Source: Novosphingobium sp. TH158 (GTDB lineage Bacteria; Pseudomonadota; Alphaproteobacteria; Sphingomonadales; Sphingomonadaceae). From it: 64,000 nt of DNA. Location of the stretch: the NCBI RefSeq assembly GCF_002855555.1, contig NZ_PKRT01000001.1, positions 2,198,001 to 2,262,000 on the forward strand. Reading direction: 5' to 3'. Below are positions 39,862-55,253 of the stretch, one piece after another (the stretch's first letter is position 1; every line of letters begins with the position of its first letter). The position numbers and the translations under genes are program-made. A model generated the notes under the pieces. That model was not told the DNA's origin. It saw only the letters and a list, made by a program, of their open reading frames with translations, and searched no databases.

Positions 39862-41088
39862 ATGACACGCGTGCTCCACGTCCTTGACCACTCCCTGCCG
39901 CTGCACAGCGGCTACACGTTCCGCACCCGCGCCATCCTCAAGAGCCAGCAGGCTGCGGGGATCGAGGTGCGCGGTATCACCGGCCTGCGCCACATGGCCG
40001 ATGGGCCGGATGCGGAAGAGGCGGGCGGCATCCTGTTTCACCGCACGCGCGGCGAGGCTACGGGCCCGGCGGGCCTGCGCGAATGGCGCGAGATCGGGCT
40101 GCTTGCGTCCGCTATCGAAACGCTTTGCCAGGAATGGCGACCCGACGTGATCCACGCCCATTCCCCCGCGCTATGCGGCGCTGCCGCCCTGCGCGCCGCG
40201 CGGCGACTGGGCATTCCCATCGTCTACGAAATCCGCGCCTTCTGGGAGGACGCGGCAGTGGGCAATGGCACCGGCAGTGAAGGTTCGCTCAAGTACCGGC
40301 TGACGCGCAGCCTCGAGAACCACGTCGTCAAGGGCGCCGATGCCGTGGTGACGATCTGCCAGGGCCTCAAGGACGATCTGGTTGCCCGCGGGACCGATCC
40401 CGGGCGAATCACCATTTCGCCAAACGGCGTCGACCTTTCCCTGTTCGGCGAGCCGCTGGCACCCGATCCGGTGCTGCGGACCATGCTGAGCATCGGCAAT
40501 GGCCCGGTGATCGGCTTTATCGGCAGCTTCTACGATTACGAAGGGCTCGACGTGCTGATCGAGGCCATGCCCCTGCTGCTCGAGCGCCAGCCGGACGCCC
40601 GGCTGCTGATGGTCGGCGGCGGACCTTGCGAGGCGGCCTTGCGCGAACAGGCACTGAATTCGCCCGCTGCCGACGCCATCCGCTTCGTCGGTCGCGTGCC
40701 GCATCATGAGGTCGACCGCTATTATGCCCTGTGCGACATCATGGCCTACCCGCGCAAGGCAAGCCGGCTGACCGACCTGGTCACGCCGCTGAAGCCGCTG
40801 GAGGCCATGGCGCAGGACAAGCTGGTCGCGGCCTCATCGGTCGGTGGGCACCGCGAACTGGTAGACGACGGGAACACCGGTATCCTCTTTGCGCCCGACG
40901 ATCCCGCCGCCTGTGCCGATGCACTTGCCGGCCTGATCGAGCGCCGCGAAAACTGGCAGGCAATCCGCGCCAATGGTCAGGCCCATGTGCGGCAGAAACA
41001 CGATTGGGCGAAGAACGTGGATCGTTATCTTCGTGTTTACCAAACACTGGTAGCCATCCCGATGCTTGGGAATACCAAGGCTGCCTGA
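39862..41088 (+). CDS. Glycosyltransferase family 1/4, exosortase-A-system type
   Basis: This 408-residue GT-B glycosyltransferase builds surface glycan from nucleotide sugars. The N-terminus RVLHVLDHSLPLHSGYTFRT and IVYEIRAFWEDAAV are hallmarks of the PEP-CTERM/exosortase A-associated type (TIGR04063). The C-terminal half has the donor site (GFIGSFYDYEGLDVLIEAMP, then KPLEAMAQDKLVAAS). Start at ATG 39862. It is divergent from the ligase gene, with which it very probably works. Confidence 0.9.
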   Translation: MTRVLHVLDHSLPLHSGYTFRTRAILKSQQAAGIEVRGITGLRHMADGPDAEEAGGILFHRTRGEATGPAGLREWREIGLLASAIETLCQEWRPDVIHAHSPALCGAAALRAARRLGIPIVYEIRAFWEDAAVGNGTGSEGSLKYRLTRSLENHVVKGADAVVTICQGLKDDLVARGTDPGRITISPNGVDLSLFGEPLAPDPVLRTMLSIGNGPVIGFIGSFYDYEGLDVLIEAMPLLLERQPDARLLMVGGGPCEAALREQALNSPAADAIRFVGRVPHHEVDRYYALCDIMAYPRKASRLTDLVTPLKPLEAMAQDKLVAASSVGGHRELVDDGNTGILFAPDDPAACADALAGLIERRENWQAIRANGQAHVRQKHDWAKNVDRYLRVYQTLVAIPMLGNTKAA

Positions 41089-41124
41089 AAGGGCGCCCTG
41101 GTCAGTTAGTTAGGGGTTCAGGCA

Positions 41125-43236
41125 TTGGTTGCGAAACCGGCGAAAACGAAGGGCAAACTGCCGATCAGCCGTCATCCGCTGTTTCCGATGATGGTGGCGA
41201 TCTGGTTTGCCGCGCTGTTCGGACTGGGCAGTCTGGCGATTCGCCCGACCCTGCTGGAATCCTTCGTTCTGGCCATGCGGCTGGACCTTGTGATCCCTGC
41301 CGCCGCGCCGCCGCTGGGCTTCACGTTCCGCATCCTGCTGGCGCTGGGCATGTTCACGATCGGTGGTGCGATCGGCTTCATCCTTGCCCGCCGGATCGGT
41401 CGCGAGCGTGAAGTGATTGTCGAAGGCCGTCGATTCGGCAGCAAGTATTCCCGCCCCGCAGCAGCGACCACCGTTGCCACCGACATCGAGGACGAAGACG
41501 ACGAAAGCGATTTTGCCCGACTCGATTCTGCGCGCCAGGCCCAGGCTGCCAGTGCCGCCAATGCTATCCCCGGCAGGCGCCGTGCCCTGGCGATGGAAGA
41601 GGACTTCGCGACCGAACATCACGACCTTGTGCCGCTTCCGGGCGGCGCGCCGCAGATCCTCGATCTCGCCGATCTTGGCGGGATGACCGAGCTGGGCGGA
41701 CTCTCCGGCGACCAGATTGAGCCCATGCATGCCGAACAGCAGCTGGCCATGGATCCGGCGGATGAACCGCAGCACGCGGCTTTCGCTGAACCGGCGGCTG
41801 CCGAGCCGGCTTTCGATCCCTGGCAGCGGCACGCCCCGCAGCCGCCGGTCGAACTGGTTGCAATGCCATCTGCCGAGCCTGACGCGCACCACCTGCGTGC
41901 CTTCGATGCCCCCGCTGCGTCGACTCCGGATTCTGCCCCGAGCTTCGCTCCGCCGCCCGTGCATCAGGCCGCGCCGGTGCAGGCCCCCTCCTTTGCCGCT
42001 CCTGCGAGCTTCTCGATGCCGGAACCGGTGACCATCTTCGCCGACTACGCCAATAACGAGCCGCCGGCACCCTTTTCTCCCTTTGCGGCTCCGGATGCAC
42101 AGGCTGCGCCGGTGGTTGCGCAGGCAGTCAACGAGCCGGCGCCCGCTCCCGTTGCCCCGCTCAGCTTCGCTGCGCCTGCCGAGGCGGAACCGGCATTTGC
42201 CGTCAGTGATGCCGTGTCTTCTGCGTTTGCCGCGCCGCGCAGCTTCGATGCAGCAGTTGCAGATGCGCCGGCGCTCGTTCAGCCTTCACAGCCCGTGGCA
42301 GAGCAGCCGCAGGGTCCGGTTTTCGGCCAGGCAACTGGCGATGCCGCAGAGCGGCTGGTGGCCGCGCCGGTCGGGTCGCTGGGCGTGGTGCAGCTCGCCG
42401 AACGCCTTGCCCTGGCCATTGCCCGCAAGCGCGACGCCGCTGTCGCCCAGGCGGAAGCGCCCGCCTTTGCAGCGCCGGCTGCGCCCGTCGTCACCCCGCC
42501 GCCCCTGCCCATGCCGCCGGTGTTTGCCGCACCGGCCGCCCAGCCCGAGCCTGCCGAGCCGGTCATGGCCGAAGTCGCGCCCGAGGCCGAAGTCGAAGCC
42601 CCGGCCGAGGCTGCACCGGCTCCCGTCGCAACGGTCGAAACGGTTGCACCGGCACAGTTCTGCGCGTCGCCGCTTCCGGCGGCGTTCCGTCCGCTCGCCT
42701 TCGACGATCACGAAGACGACGAGCCGCTGGAAGCCATCGTGCCGCCGCGCCGATTCGCCATGCCGGCGAGCCCCGTTGCCGAGGAGCTTGTTGCGCCGGC
42801 TCCCGCAACCTTCGCCGCGCCTGCCACCTTTGCTGCGCCCGTTGCGGAAGACTGCGCTGCCGAACCGGCCCAGGCTGAAATCGAAGCAGAAGCCGATGAT
42901 GGCTATGGCTCGCTTTTGAACCTGCGATCGCCCGCGCGTCCTTTCGTTCGTATCGAGGAGCCCGAGGAAGCGGTTGGCGAGGTTGAGCCGGTCGTGATCT
43001 TCCCCGGCCAGGAACCGCGCCAGGCTTTTGCCGCGCCTTTTGGCGGGCATGCCGCTGCCCAGCCGGCGCCGGAAGGCTTCGCCTCCAATGTCGCCCGGCC
43101 CTTCGATGCGCCCTCGGCCGTGCCCAGCATGCCCCTGCGCATGACTGCACCGAGCCAGGCGATCGATCCGCAGGAAACCGAACGCCAGCTGAAGGCGGCA
43201 CTTGCCACCCTCCAGCGGATGAGCGGCGCGGCCTGA
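41125..43236 (+). CDS. Large Pro/Ala-rich membrane-anchored protein of unknown function
   Basis: This 703-residue protein has two N-terminal membrane helices (about 20-41 and 67-90; MMVAIWFAALFGLGSLAIR, FRILLALGMFTIGGAIGFIL). A basic/polar linker follows, then about 550 residues of low complexity dominated by Ala, Pro, Glu and Phe, with many FAAP, FAAPA and AEPAFA repeats. A final stretch DPQETERQLKAALATLQRMS is probably helical. The TTG at 41125 is a good start: AGGGG lies 8 bases upstream and no better start occurs. The orientation of the tail (cytoplasm or periplasm) is open. No match to a known family is claimed. Confidence 0.75.
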   Translation: MVAKPAKTKGKLPISRHPLFPMMVAIWFAALFGLGSLAIRPTLLESFVLAMRLDLVIPAAAPPLGFTFRILLALGMFTIGGAIGFILARRIGREREVIVEGRRFGSKYSRPAAATTVATDIEDEDDESDFARLDSARQAQAASAANAIPGRRRALAMEEDFATEHHDLVPLPGGAPQILDLADLGGMTELGGLSGDQIEPMHAEQQLAMDPADEPQHAAFAEPAAAEPAFDPWQRHAPQPPVELVAMPSAEPDAHHLRAFDAPAASTPDSAPSFAPPPVHQAAPVQAPSFAAPASFSMPEPVTIFADYANNEPPAPFSPFAAPDAQAAPVVAQAVNEPAPAPVAPLSFAAPAEAEPAFAVSDAVSSAFAAPRSFDAAVADAPALVQPSQPVAEQPQGPVFGQATGDAAERLVAAPVGSLGVVQLAERLALAIARKRDAAVAQAEAPAFAAPAAPVVTPPPLPMPPVFAAPAAQPEPAEPVMAEVAPEAEVEAPAEAAPAPVATVETVAPAQFCASPLPAAFRPLAFDDHEDDEPLEAIVPPRRFAMPASPVAEELVAPAPATFAAPATFAAPVAEDCAAEPAQAEIEAEADDGYGSLLNLRSPARPFVRIEEPEEAVGEVEPVVIFPGQEPRQAFAAPFGGHAAAQPAPEGFASNVARPFDAPSAVPSMPLRMTAPSQAIDPQETERQLKAALATLQRMSGAA

Positions 43237-43449
43237 ACCCGCGTCGCCGCCCTTTTTCAGCCCTCCCGCGCCACTTCCCGGCGATGGATTCGGGGGTCTG
43301 ACCACTTCGCAGTTGCAAAAACACGATCCTGTCGCCATTGGGTCCATTCGCGCAACTTCGCTGCATTTCGCGGCGAGGTGAGTCGCGTTTGATTTCCGTT
43401 GAAACCAGTTACTTGGGGGCAACGGACCAGGACAGGACAGGATTTGCGA

Positions 43450-48090
<4,641 letters not shown>

Positions 48091-48100
48091 GGGTCAGGTA

Positions 48101-49537
<1,437 letters not shown>

Positions 49538-49561
49538 GGCAGCCGGCGAAGTGACAAGGAC

Positions 49562-49588
49562 AAGAGGCGCGGCTGGTCCGCGCCTCTT
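49562..49588 (+). terminator. Rho-independent terminator of gltBD
   Basis: A perfect 11-base-pair stem (AAGAGGCGCGG with CCGCGCCTCTT) with a 5-base loop is followed by TCCGTTTG. It separates gltBD from the next gene. Confidence 0.85.
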
Positions 49589-49623
49589 TCCGTTTGCGGC
49601 CATGCAGTCTAGGGCAGGCCGCG

Positions 49624-51270
49624 ATGATCCGCCTTTCCGACCTTGCCCTGCCGCTGGACCATTCGCCCGAGGACCTCGAGCAGGCGATCTTGGCCCGCCT
49701 CGGCCTTTCCCCCGGTGAACTCGAACGGTTCGTCGTGGTCCGCCGTGGCAACGATGCGCGCAAGAAAACGGCCATCAAGCTTGTCTATGTGCTCGACCTT
49801 GTCCTCCACGACGAGGCGAAGGTGCTGGCGGAGCACGCCGGTGACAGCCACGTGCGCCCGACGCCGGACACCTCCTATCGTTTCCCGGTCCGTGCGCCGG
49901 AAGGCTGGGCGGGCGAGCGGCCCGTGGTGATCGGAGCCGGGCCATGCGGCCTGCTCGCCGCGCTGATCCTCGCGCAAATGGGCCTCAAGCCGATCATCGT
50001 CGAGCGCGGCAAGGCGGTGCGCGAACGCACCAAGGACACCTGGGGTCTGTGGCGGCGTTCGGTGCTCGATCCGGAATCGAACGTGCAGTTCGGCGAGGGC
50101 GGAGCCGGCACCTTTTCCGACGGCAAGCTCTATTCGCGGATCAAGGACCCGCGCCACCTTTCGCGCAAGGTGCTGACCGAATTCGTCAAGGCAGGCGCGC
50201 CTGAGGACATCCTGACCGAAGCGCACCCCCATATCGGCACTTTCCGCCTCGTCACCATGGTGATGTCGATGCGCGAGACGATCGAGAGCCTGGGCGGCGA
50301 ATACCGGTTCCAGACCCGGGTCGAGGATTTCGCGATTGAAGCGGACAGTACCGGTACGCGCCGGATTGCCGGGCTTCACCTTTCGGATGGCTCCTTCCTG
50401 CCCGCCCGCCACGTCGTGCTCGCCGTCGGCCATTCCGCGCGCGACACCTTCTACAAGCTGCATGAGGCCGGGGTCCACGTAGAGGCAAAGCCCTTTGCCA
50501 TCGGCGTGCGCATCGAACATCCGCAAAGCTGGATCGACAAGGCCCGCTATGGCCCCAGTGCCGGCAACAAGATCCTGGGGGCGGCAGCCTATTCGCTCAG
50601 CCACCAGACATCGAACGGGCGCACGGTCTATTCCTTCTGCATGTGCCCGGGTGGCCGCGTGGTTGCCGCAACCAGCGAGGAAGGGCGCGTCGTCACCAAC
50701 GGCATGAGCCAGTATTCGCGCGCAGAGTTCAATGCGAACTCGGGGCTCGTCGTCGATATCCAGCCCGAGCGGGACTATCCGGGCGGGCCGCTCGCCGGTA
50801 TCGCGTTCCAGCGCCACTGGGAAAGCCTGGCCTTCACCGCGGGGGGCAGCAATTACCAGGCACCCGGGCAGAAGGTGGCAGACCTGCTCGCGCAGCGGCC
50901 GTCATCGGGCGAATTCGGTGCAGTCGTCCCGAGCTACAAGCCCGGCGTGCACCTCACCGACCTGTCGCTCTGCCTGCCCGACTACGTCATGCAGTCGCTG
51001 CGTGAGGCGATCCCTGTCTTCGGCAGGCAGATCGCCGGATATGATCACCCCGACGTTATCCTGACCGGGGTGGAGACACGCACTTCAAGCCCGGTACGCT
51101 TTACCCGTGGCAAGGATTTCCAGAGCCTCAATACCCGCGGGCTCTATCCCGCCGGCGAAGGCGCGGGCTATGCCGGGGGCATTCTTTCTGCGGCAGTTGA
51201 CGGGATCCGCGTCGCCGAAGCGCTGGCGCAGGACATGCTCGGCCTGCCGACTGCCGCTCCTAGCGCCTGA
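49624..51270 (+). CDS. FAD-dependent dehydrogenase, COG2509-type
   Basis: This 548-residue flavoprotein has an N-terminal domain of about 100 residues (VVRRGNDARKKTAIKLVYVL) and an FAD-binding Rossmann fold, VIGAGPCGLLAALILAQMGL. Further motifs NVQFGEGGAGTFSDGKLYSR, RVEDFAIEA and the C-terminal GLYPAGEGAGYAGGILSAA are typical of COG2509 proteins. Its substrate is unknown. ATG 49624 is used. It has its own transcription unit after the gltBD terminator, and converges with the acyltransferase (11-base overlap). Confidence 0.88.
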   Translation: MIRLSDLALPLDHSPEDLEQAILARLGLSPGELERFVVVRRGNDARKKTAIKLVYVLDLVLHDEAKVLAEHAGDSHVRPTPDTSYRFPVRAPEGWAGERPVVIGAGPCGLLAALILAQMGLKPIIVERGKAVRERTKDTWGLWRRSVLDPESNVQFGEGGAGTFSDGKLYSRIKDPRHLSRKVLTEFVKAGAPEDILTEAHPHIGTFRLVTMVMSMRETIESLGGEYRFQTRVEDFAIEADSTGTRRIAGLHLSDGSFLPARHVVLAVGHSARDTFYKLHEAGVHVEAKPFAIGVRIEHPQSWIDKARYGPSAGNKILGAAAYSLSHQTSNGRTVYSFCMCPGGRVVAATSEEGRVVTNGMSQYSRAEFNANSGLVVDIQPERDYPGGPLAGIAFQRHWESLAFTAGGSNYQAPGQKVADLLAQRPSSGEFGAVVPSYKPGVHLTDLSLCLPDYVMQSLREAIPVFGRQIAGYDHPDVILTGVETRTSSPVRFTRGKDFQSLNTRGLYPAGEGAGYAGGILSAAVDGIRVAEALAQDMLGLPTAAPSA

Positions 51271-52282
51271 TCCGTCCCGCCACCCAGCGCGCGCGGAGCC
51301 GGTTGATCGGCTTTTCATAGTACCGCCAGATAAGCCAGGACATCATCGGCACCACGGCGAAGCTCGTCGCCGCAACGGCCAGCCGGATGGTGAAGGGATA
51401 GCCGGCGAACTGGAAGAACCACTGCATCGCCACCCAGTGCAGCAGGTAGACGATATAGGACAGGTCGGCCAACATCCGGTCGGTTTCGTCGCTTTCCCGG
51501 TGCACGGTGTACAGTGCGAAGGGGATCGTCAGCACGCCCAGGATGAGGTTGAACAACGGGGCATGGACGTGGAGCGGGCCCGGGTTGGTCCCGCCGACCA
51601 GCACGTCGCGCCAAGGTGAAACGAGGATGCCCACCACGGCCAGGACCACGGATGCGGCAGACGCCGTGGCCAGCCCAGTGCCGGGGCGCCAGTCGTTACG
51701 CGCGGCCAGCAGGCCGGCGAAGAAGAAGAACAGGTATTTCACCACGACATAGTGCTGCATCAGCAGTCCGGCAGCTGCCGATATCGCCGCTGCCGGAACC
51801 AGCAGCCACCAGCCGCGCGTCCGCATTGCCAGCCAGGCAAACAGCGGCGCGAGGAGATAATACTGCATCTCCACATCGAGCGACCAGGCCGAGCCGACCG
51901 GCGTGTAGGGCAACCAGGCATAGCCGAGCAAAAACACGCTGGAAAAGGCCAGGTGCAGCGGCTCCGACGAGAAGACGACGTCGGCCGGGATGCCGATAAC
52001 CGGAAGCAGGGCCAGTGCGATCAGGCTGACCAGGACCATGACCGGGGCAAGCCGCCATACCCGGCTGGCCATGTAGGTCAGGTAGGGTGACTGCGTGCGG
52101 GCGTAGCGTTCAACCCACATGGTCTGCACCCAGAAGCCCGAGAGCACGAAGAAGACATAGACCGCGTAGGGGCCCCAATCGAGGCTCGAGAAGTGATGGA
52201 CGAAGACCAGCATGGCGAGGAACAGGCGAAACGCGCCGGGATCGCGCGGCAGGGCAAGCCGCCGCGCCAGATCGAACGCCAT
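51260..52282 (-). CDS. Acyltransferase 3 family membrane protein (OafA-like)
   Basis: This 340-residue protein has about ten membrane helices and the family-3 acyltransferase histidine (MLVFVHHFSSLDWGPYAVYV). The later part VFFVLSGFWVQ and VGSAWSLDVEMQYYLLAP is characteristic. Such proteins add acetyl or other acyl groups to surface sugars. The start MAFDLARRL at 52282 has GGGGGA 8 bases upstream; in-frame starts further up (52300, 52312, 52336) lack this. Confidence 0.88.
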   Translation of the reverse strand: MAFDLARRLALPRDPGAFRLFLAMLVFVHHFSSLDWGPYAVYVFFVLSGFWVQTMWVERYARTQSPYLTYMASRVWRLAPVMVLVSLIALALLPVIGIPADVVFSSEPLHLAFSSVFLLGYAWLPYTPVGSAWSLDVEMQYYLLAPLFAWLAMRTRGWWLLVPAAAISAAAGLLMQHYVVVKYLFFFFAGLLAARNDWRPGTGLATASAASVVLAVVGILVSPWRDVLVGGTNPGPLHVHAPLFNLILGVLTIPFALYTVHRESDETDRMLADLSYIVYLLHWVAMQWFFQFAGYPFTIRLAVAATSFAVVPMMSWLIWRYYEKPINRLRARWVAGRIRR

Positions 52283-52472
52283 GTTGAAAATCCCCCGCAT
52301 CAGCGGTTCCATCGCCCGCAGCGGGCGATTGCGCAAGTGCTTGTGAAGACAAGGAGGCCGTCAAATCCGGGTGAGCGCCGGCTAGTCATTTTCCCGGAGG
52401 CCTGCATTGGCCTGTCGGCAGGAGGAGGCCGCTAGGAGGCGCGGTGAAATCCATCAACGGAAGGATCAGCCC

Positions 52473-53225
52473 ATGAGCGCCCGTACCCTGCTGTTCGCCA
52501 CCATCGCCCTGCCTTCAGTGGCCCTGGCCTCGCCGGACCACGACCAGCCGCACTGGTCCTACTCGGGAGAGGCCGGCCCCGCGAAGTGGGGCGAGCTTTC
52601 GGAAGATTTCAAGACCTGCAAGACCGGCCGCATGCAGTCGCCTGTCGAACTCGGCGCGGCTGATATCGAAGCGAAGTTCGCGGTTCGCGTGAACTACAAG
52701 CCCGGCCCGCTCACGGTGCTCAACAACGGGCATACCGTCCAGGCCACTTTCGCCCCGGGATCGACGCTTTCGAGCGGCATTTCGCGCTACAAGCTGCTGC
52801 AGGTCCATTTCCATACGCCCTCGGAAGAAGTGGTCTATGGCATGCCCTATCCGATGGTCGCGCATTTCGTGCACGTCGATCATGCCGGCAACCTCGCCGT
52901 GCTTGGCGTCCTGTTCGAGGAAGGCGCGCATAATGCCGAACTGGAAAAACTGGTTCGCGCCGCACCGGCCAAGGAAAAGGAGGCCGAGACGATCAAGGGC
53001 GTCACCTTCGATCCGGCTAAGCTGCTTCCGGCCAACCTTTCGGTCTATCGCTACGAAGGGTCGCTCACCACGCCGCCCTGCACCGAAGGTGTGCGCTGGC
53101 ACGTCGCGCGCCAGCGTGTGACGGCCAGTGCCGCCCAGATCGCCGCGCTTCACGCCATCATGGGTGACAACGCCCGGCCCGTGCAGCCGCTTTACGGCCG
53201 CCTGCTGGTTGCCGGGGCCGATTAA
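52473..53225 (+). CDS. Alpha-class carbonic anhydrase, periplasmic
   Basis: This 250-residue enzyme interconverts CO2 and bicarbonate. A signal peptide (MSARTLLFATIALPSVALA, cleaved at about residue 19) sends it to the periplasm. The zinc ligands are H112, H114 and H131 (LLQVHFHTPSEE, VAHFVHVD), and TTPPCTEGVRWHV is the substrate-pocket motif. AAGGA lies 7 bases before the ATG at 52473. Its stop shares 4 bases (ttaa) with the convergent ung stop. Confidence 0.95.
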   Translation: MSARTLLFATIALPSVALASPDHDQPHWSYSGEAGPAKWGELSEDFKTCKTGRMQSPVELGAADIEAKFAVRVNYKPGPLTVLNNGHTVQATFAPGSTLSSGISRYKLLQVHFHTPSEEVVYGMPYPMVAHFVHVDHAGNLAVLGVLFEEGAHNAELEKLVRAAPAKEKEAETIKGVTFDPAKLLPANLSVYRYEGSLTTPPCTEGVRWHVARQRVTASAAQIAALHAIMGDNARPVQPLYGRLLVAGAD

Positions 53226-53917
53226 TCGGGAAGGCGCCAGTCCACCGCGCCGCGACCGTTCGCTTCAAGGAAGGCATTGGCCTTGCTGAAGTGACGGCAG
53301 CCGAACCAGCCCGAATGCGCGGACAGCGGGCTGGGGTGCGGCGCGCTCAGGATCAGGTGATGCGTGTCCTGGCCCAGCCCTGGCACGCGCTCGGCCTTCT
53401 TGCGGGCATGGCTGCCCCATAGCATGAAGACGCAGGGTTCCGCCCGGGCAGCGACAGCCGCAACGACGGCGTCGGTGATCGCTTCCCAGCCTTTGCCCTG
53501 GTGCGAGCCGGCCTGCCCTTCCTCCACCGTCAGCGAATTGTTCAGCAGCAGCACGCCCTGCCTTGCCCAGGCCTCGAGATGGCCGTGCGCCGGGCGGGGA
53601 ATGCCGAGGTCGGCCTCGATCTCCTTGTAGATATTGACCAGGCTGGGCGGCACCTTGACCCCCTTCTGGACGGAGAAGCACAGGCCGTGCGCCTGCCCCG
53701 CGCCGTGATAGGGGTCTTGCCCCAGGATCACGACCTTCACCTTGTCCAGCGGGGTCAGGGCAAGCGCGGCAAGGCGCGATCCGCGGGGCGGGAAGATGCG
53801 CTTTCCGCTGGCCTCTTCCGCCTTGAGGAATCCCCCCAGCCGCCGCGATTCGGGCGTTGCCAGCACGGGATCGAGGACAGGCCGCCAGCTTTCCGGGACG
53901 GCATCGCTTTCAGGCAT
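53222..53917 (-). CDS. ung: Uracil-DNA glycosylase (family 1)
   Basis: This 231-residue enzyme removes uracil from DNA. The catalytic aspartate is in VVILGQDPYHGAGQAHGL, and the leucine-intercalation loop HPSPLSAHSGWFGCRHF is typical. It is divergent from the RNase D gene with 49 bases between starts. Confidence 0.96.
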   Translation of the reverse strand: MPESDAVPESWRPVLDPVLATPESRRLGGFLKAEEASGKRIFPPRGSRLAALALTPLDKVKVVILGQDPYHGAGQAHGLCFSVQKGVKVPPSLVNIYKEIEADLGIPRPAHGHLEAWARQGVLLLNNSLTVEEGQAGSHQGKGWEAITDAVVAAVAARAEPCVFMLWGSHARKKAERVPGLGQDTHHLILSAPHPSPLSAHSGWFGCRHFSKANAFLEANGRGAVDWRLPD

Positions 53918-53966
53918 GGCTTAGGGCTTTCCTCATAGCGCCGATAAGCCTAAGCACTTCGGCGAT

Positions 53967-54584
53967 ATGGCTGTCTATCTCCACGAAGAAGATCTCCCCC
54001 AAGGCGTGCTCGCCGATGGCCCCGTTGCCGTCGATACCGAGACGATGGGGCTGATCACCCCGCGGGACCGCTTGTGCGTGGTCCAGATCTCCGATGGCAA
54101 GGGCGATGAGCACCTGGTGCGGTTCCGCCCCGGCTCCAGCTACGATGCGCCGAACCTGAAGGCCGTTCTGGCCGATCCGGCGCGGATCAAGCTGTTCCAC
54201 TTCGCCCGCTTCGATCTTGCCGCCATCGAACATTACATGGGCATCACTGCCGCCCCGGTGTTCTGCACCAAGATCGCCAGCAAGCTGGTGCGCACCTATA
54301 CCGACCGGCACGGCCTGAAGGACCTGGTCAAGGAACTGCTCGGCAAGGAACTGTCGAAACAGCAGCAGTCGAGCGATTGGGGCGGGGCCGAACTTTCCGA
54401 GCCGCAGCGCGAATATGCCGCGTCCGACGTTCGCTACCTTCACGCCATGCATGCCATCCTTGTCGAGCGGCTGGCGCGCGAAGGCAGGACGGAAATGGCG
54501 CAGGCGGCGTTCGATTACCTGCCGCACCGCGCGCGGCTGGACCTTGCCGGCTGGGCCGACAAGGACATCTTCAGCCACGAATAG
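53967..54584 (+). CDS. rnd: Short ribonuclease D (DEDD 3'-5' exonuclease)
   Basis: This 205-residue exonuclease has the DEDD acidic residues starting with D23 and E25 (VAVDTETMGL), followed by LFHFARFDLAAIEHYMG and the later YAASDVRYLHAMH with the tyrosine form. The C-terminal HRDC domains of E. coli RNase D (about 375 residues) are absent, as in many alphaproteobacteria. It precedes lptC by 15 bases, suggesting co-transcription. Confidence 0.92.
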   Translation: MAVYLHEEDLPQGVLADGPVAVDTETMGLITPRDRLCVVQISDGKGDEHLVRFRPGSSYDAPNLKAVLADPARIKLFHFARFDLAAIEHYMGITAAPVFCTKIASKLVRTYTDRHGLKDLVKELLGKELSKQQQSSDWGGAELSEPQREYAASDVRYLHAMHAILVERLAREGRTEMAQAAFDYLPHRARLDLAGWADKDIFSHE

Positions 54585-54599
54585 GGCGCGCAGCTTGCC

Positions 54600-55250
54600 A
54601 TGACCCAGGCCGCCGACATCATCCGCGACAAGCGCCAGCACCTTGCCCTGCCTGGCGGAAAGCATGACCAGGTGGTGCATTGGCTCGCCCGGGTGCTGCC
54701 GGCGGGCGTGGGTGCCATCGTCGCCATCATGGTGGTCGCGCCGCTGTTTCCCCGCGGCGAAGTCAGCTTCCTGCTCGATCGCAACAAGGTTGCCGTGGCC
54801 AAGGAACGGATCCGGGTGGAAGGCGCCATGTATCGCGGCGAAGACCGCAAGGGCAGGCCTTTCTCGGTAACGGCGGGCAGCGCCTCGCAGCCCGATGCCT
54901 CGCAGGAAGTTGTCATCATGCGCGATCTGGCGGCGCGCATCCTGCTTTCCGATGGCCCGGCAGAGCTAAAGGCAACCGATGGCGCGTTCTATTATGACAC
55001 CAACCGGGTCGAAGTGCGCGGGCCGGTCGATTTCCGGGCGGCAGGCGGCTATCGCCTGACCACCAGCGCGGTAACAATCGATCTCAGGCAGCAGCACGTT
55101 ACGGGCGCAGGCGGTGTGGCCGGCGCCATTCCCGCGGGCACCTTCAGCGCCGATCGCATCGATGCCGACCTTGACGAGCGGACCATCGCATTGAGCGGCA
55201 AGGCGCGGTTGAGCATGCAGCCGGGCCGCTTCGCCGTGCCGGTGGAATAG
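54600..55250 (+). CDS. lptC: LPS export protein LptC
   Basis: This 216-residue protein has one N-terminal membrane helix (about 33-53, VLPAGVGAIVAIMVVAPLFP) and a periplasmic beta-jellyroll (FSVTAGSASQPDASQEVVIM, ALSGKARLSMQPG). It links the LptBFG transporter to LptA in LPS transport. The match is by shape, length and context rather than a single motif. lptA would normally follow; here it lies 6.3 kb downstream beyond glycan genes. Confidence 0.8.
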   Translation: MTQAADIIRDKRQHLALPGGKHDQVVHWLARVLPAGVGAIVAIMVVAPLFPRGEVSFLLDRNKVAVAKERIRVEGAMYRGEDRKGRPFSVTAGSASQPDASQEVVIMRDLAARILLSDGPAELKATDGAFYYDTNRVEVRGPVDFRAAGGYRLTTSAVTIDLRQQHVTGAGGVAGAIPAGTFSADRIDADLDERTIALSGKARLSMQPGRFAVPVE

Positions 55251-55253
55251 GCC

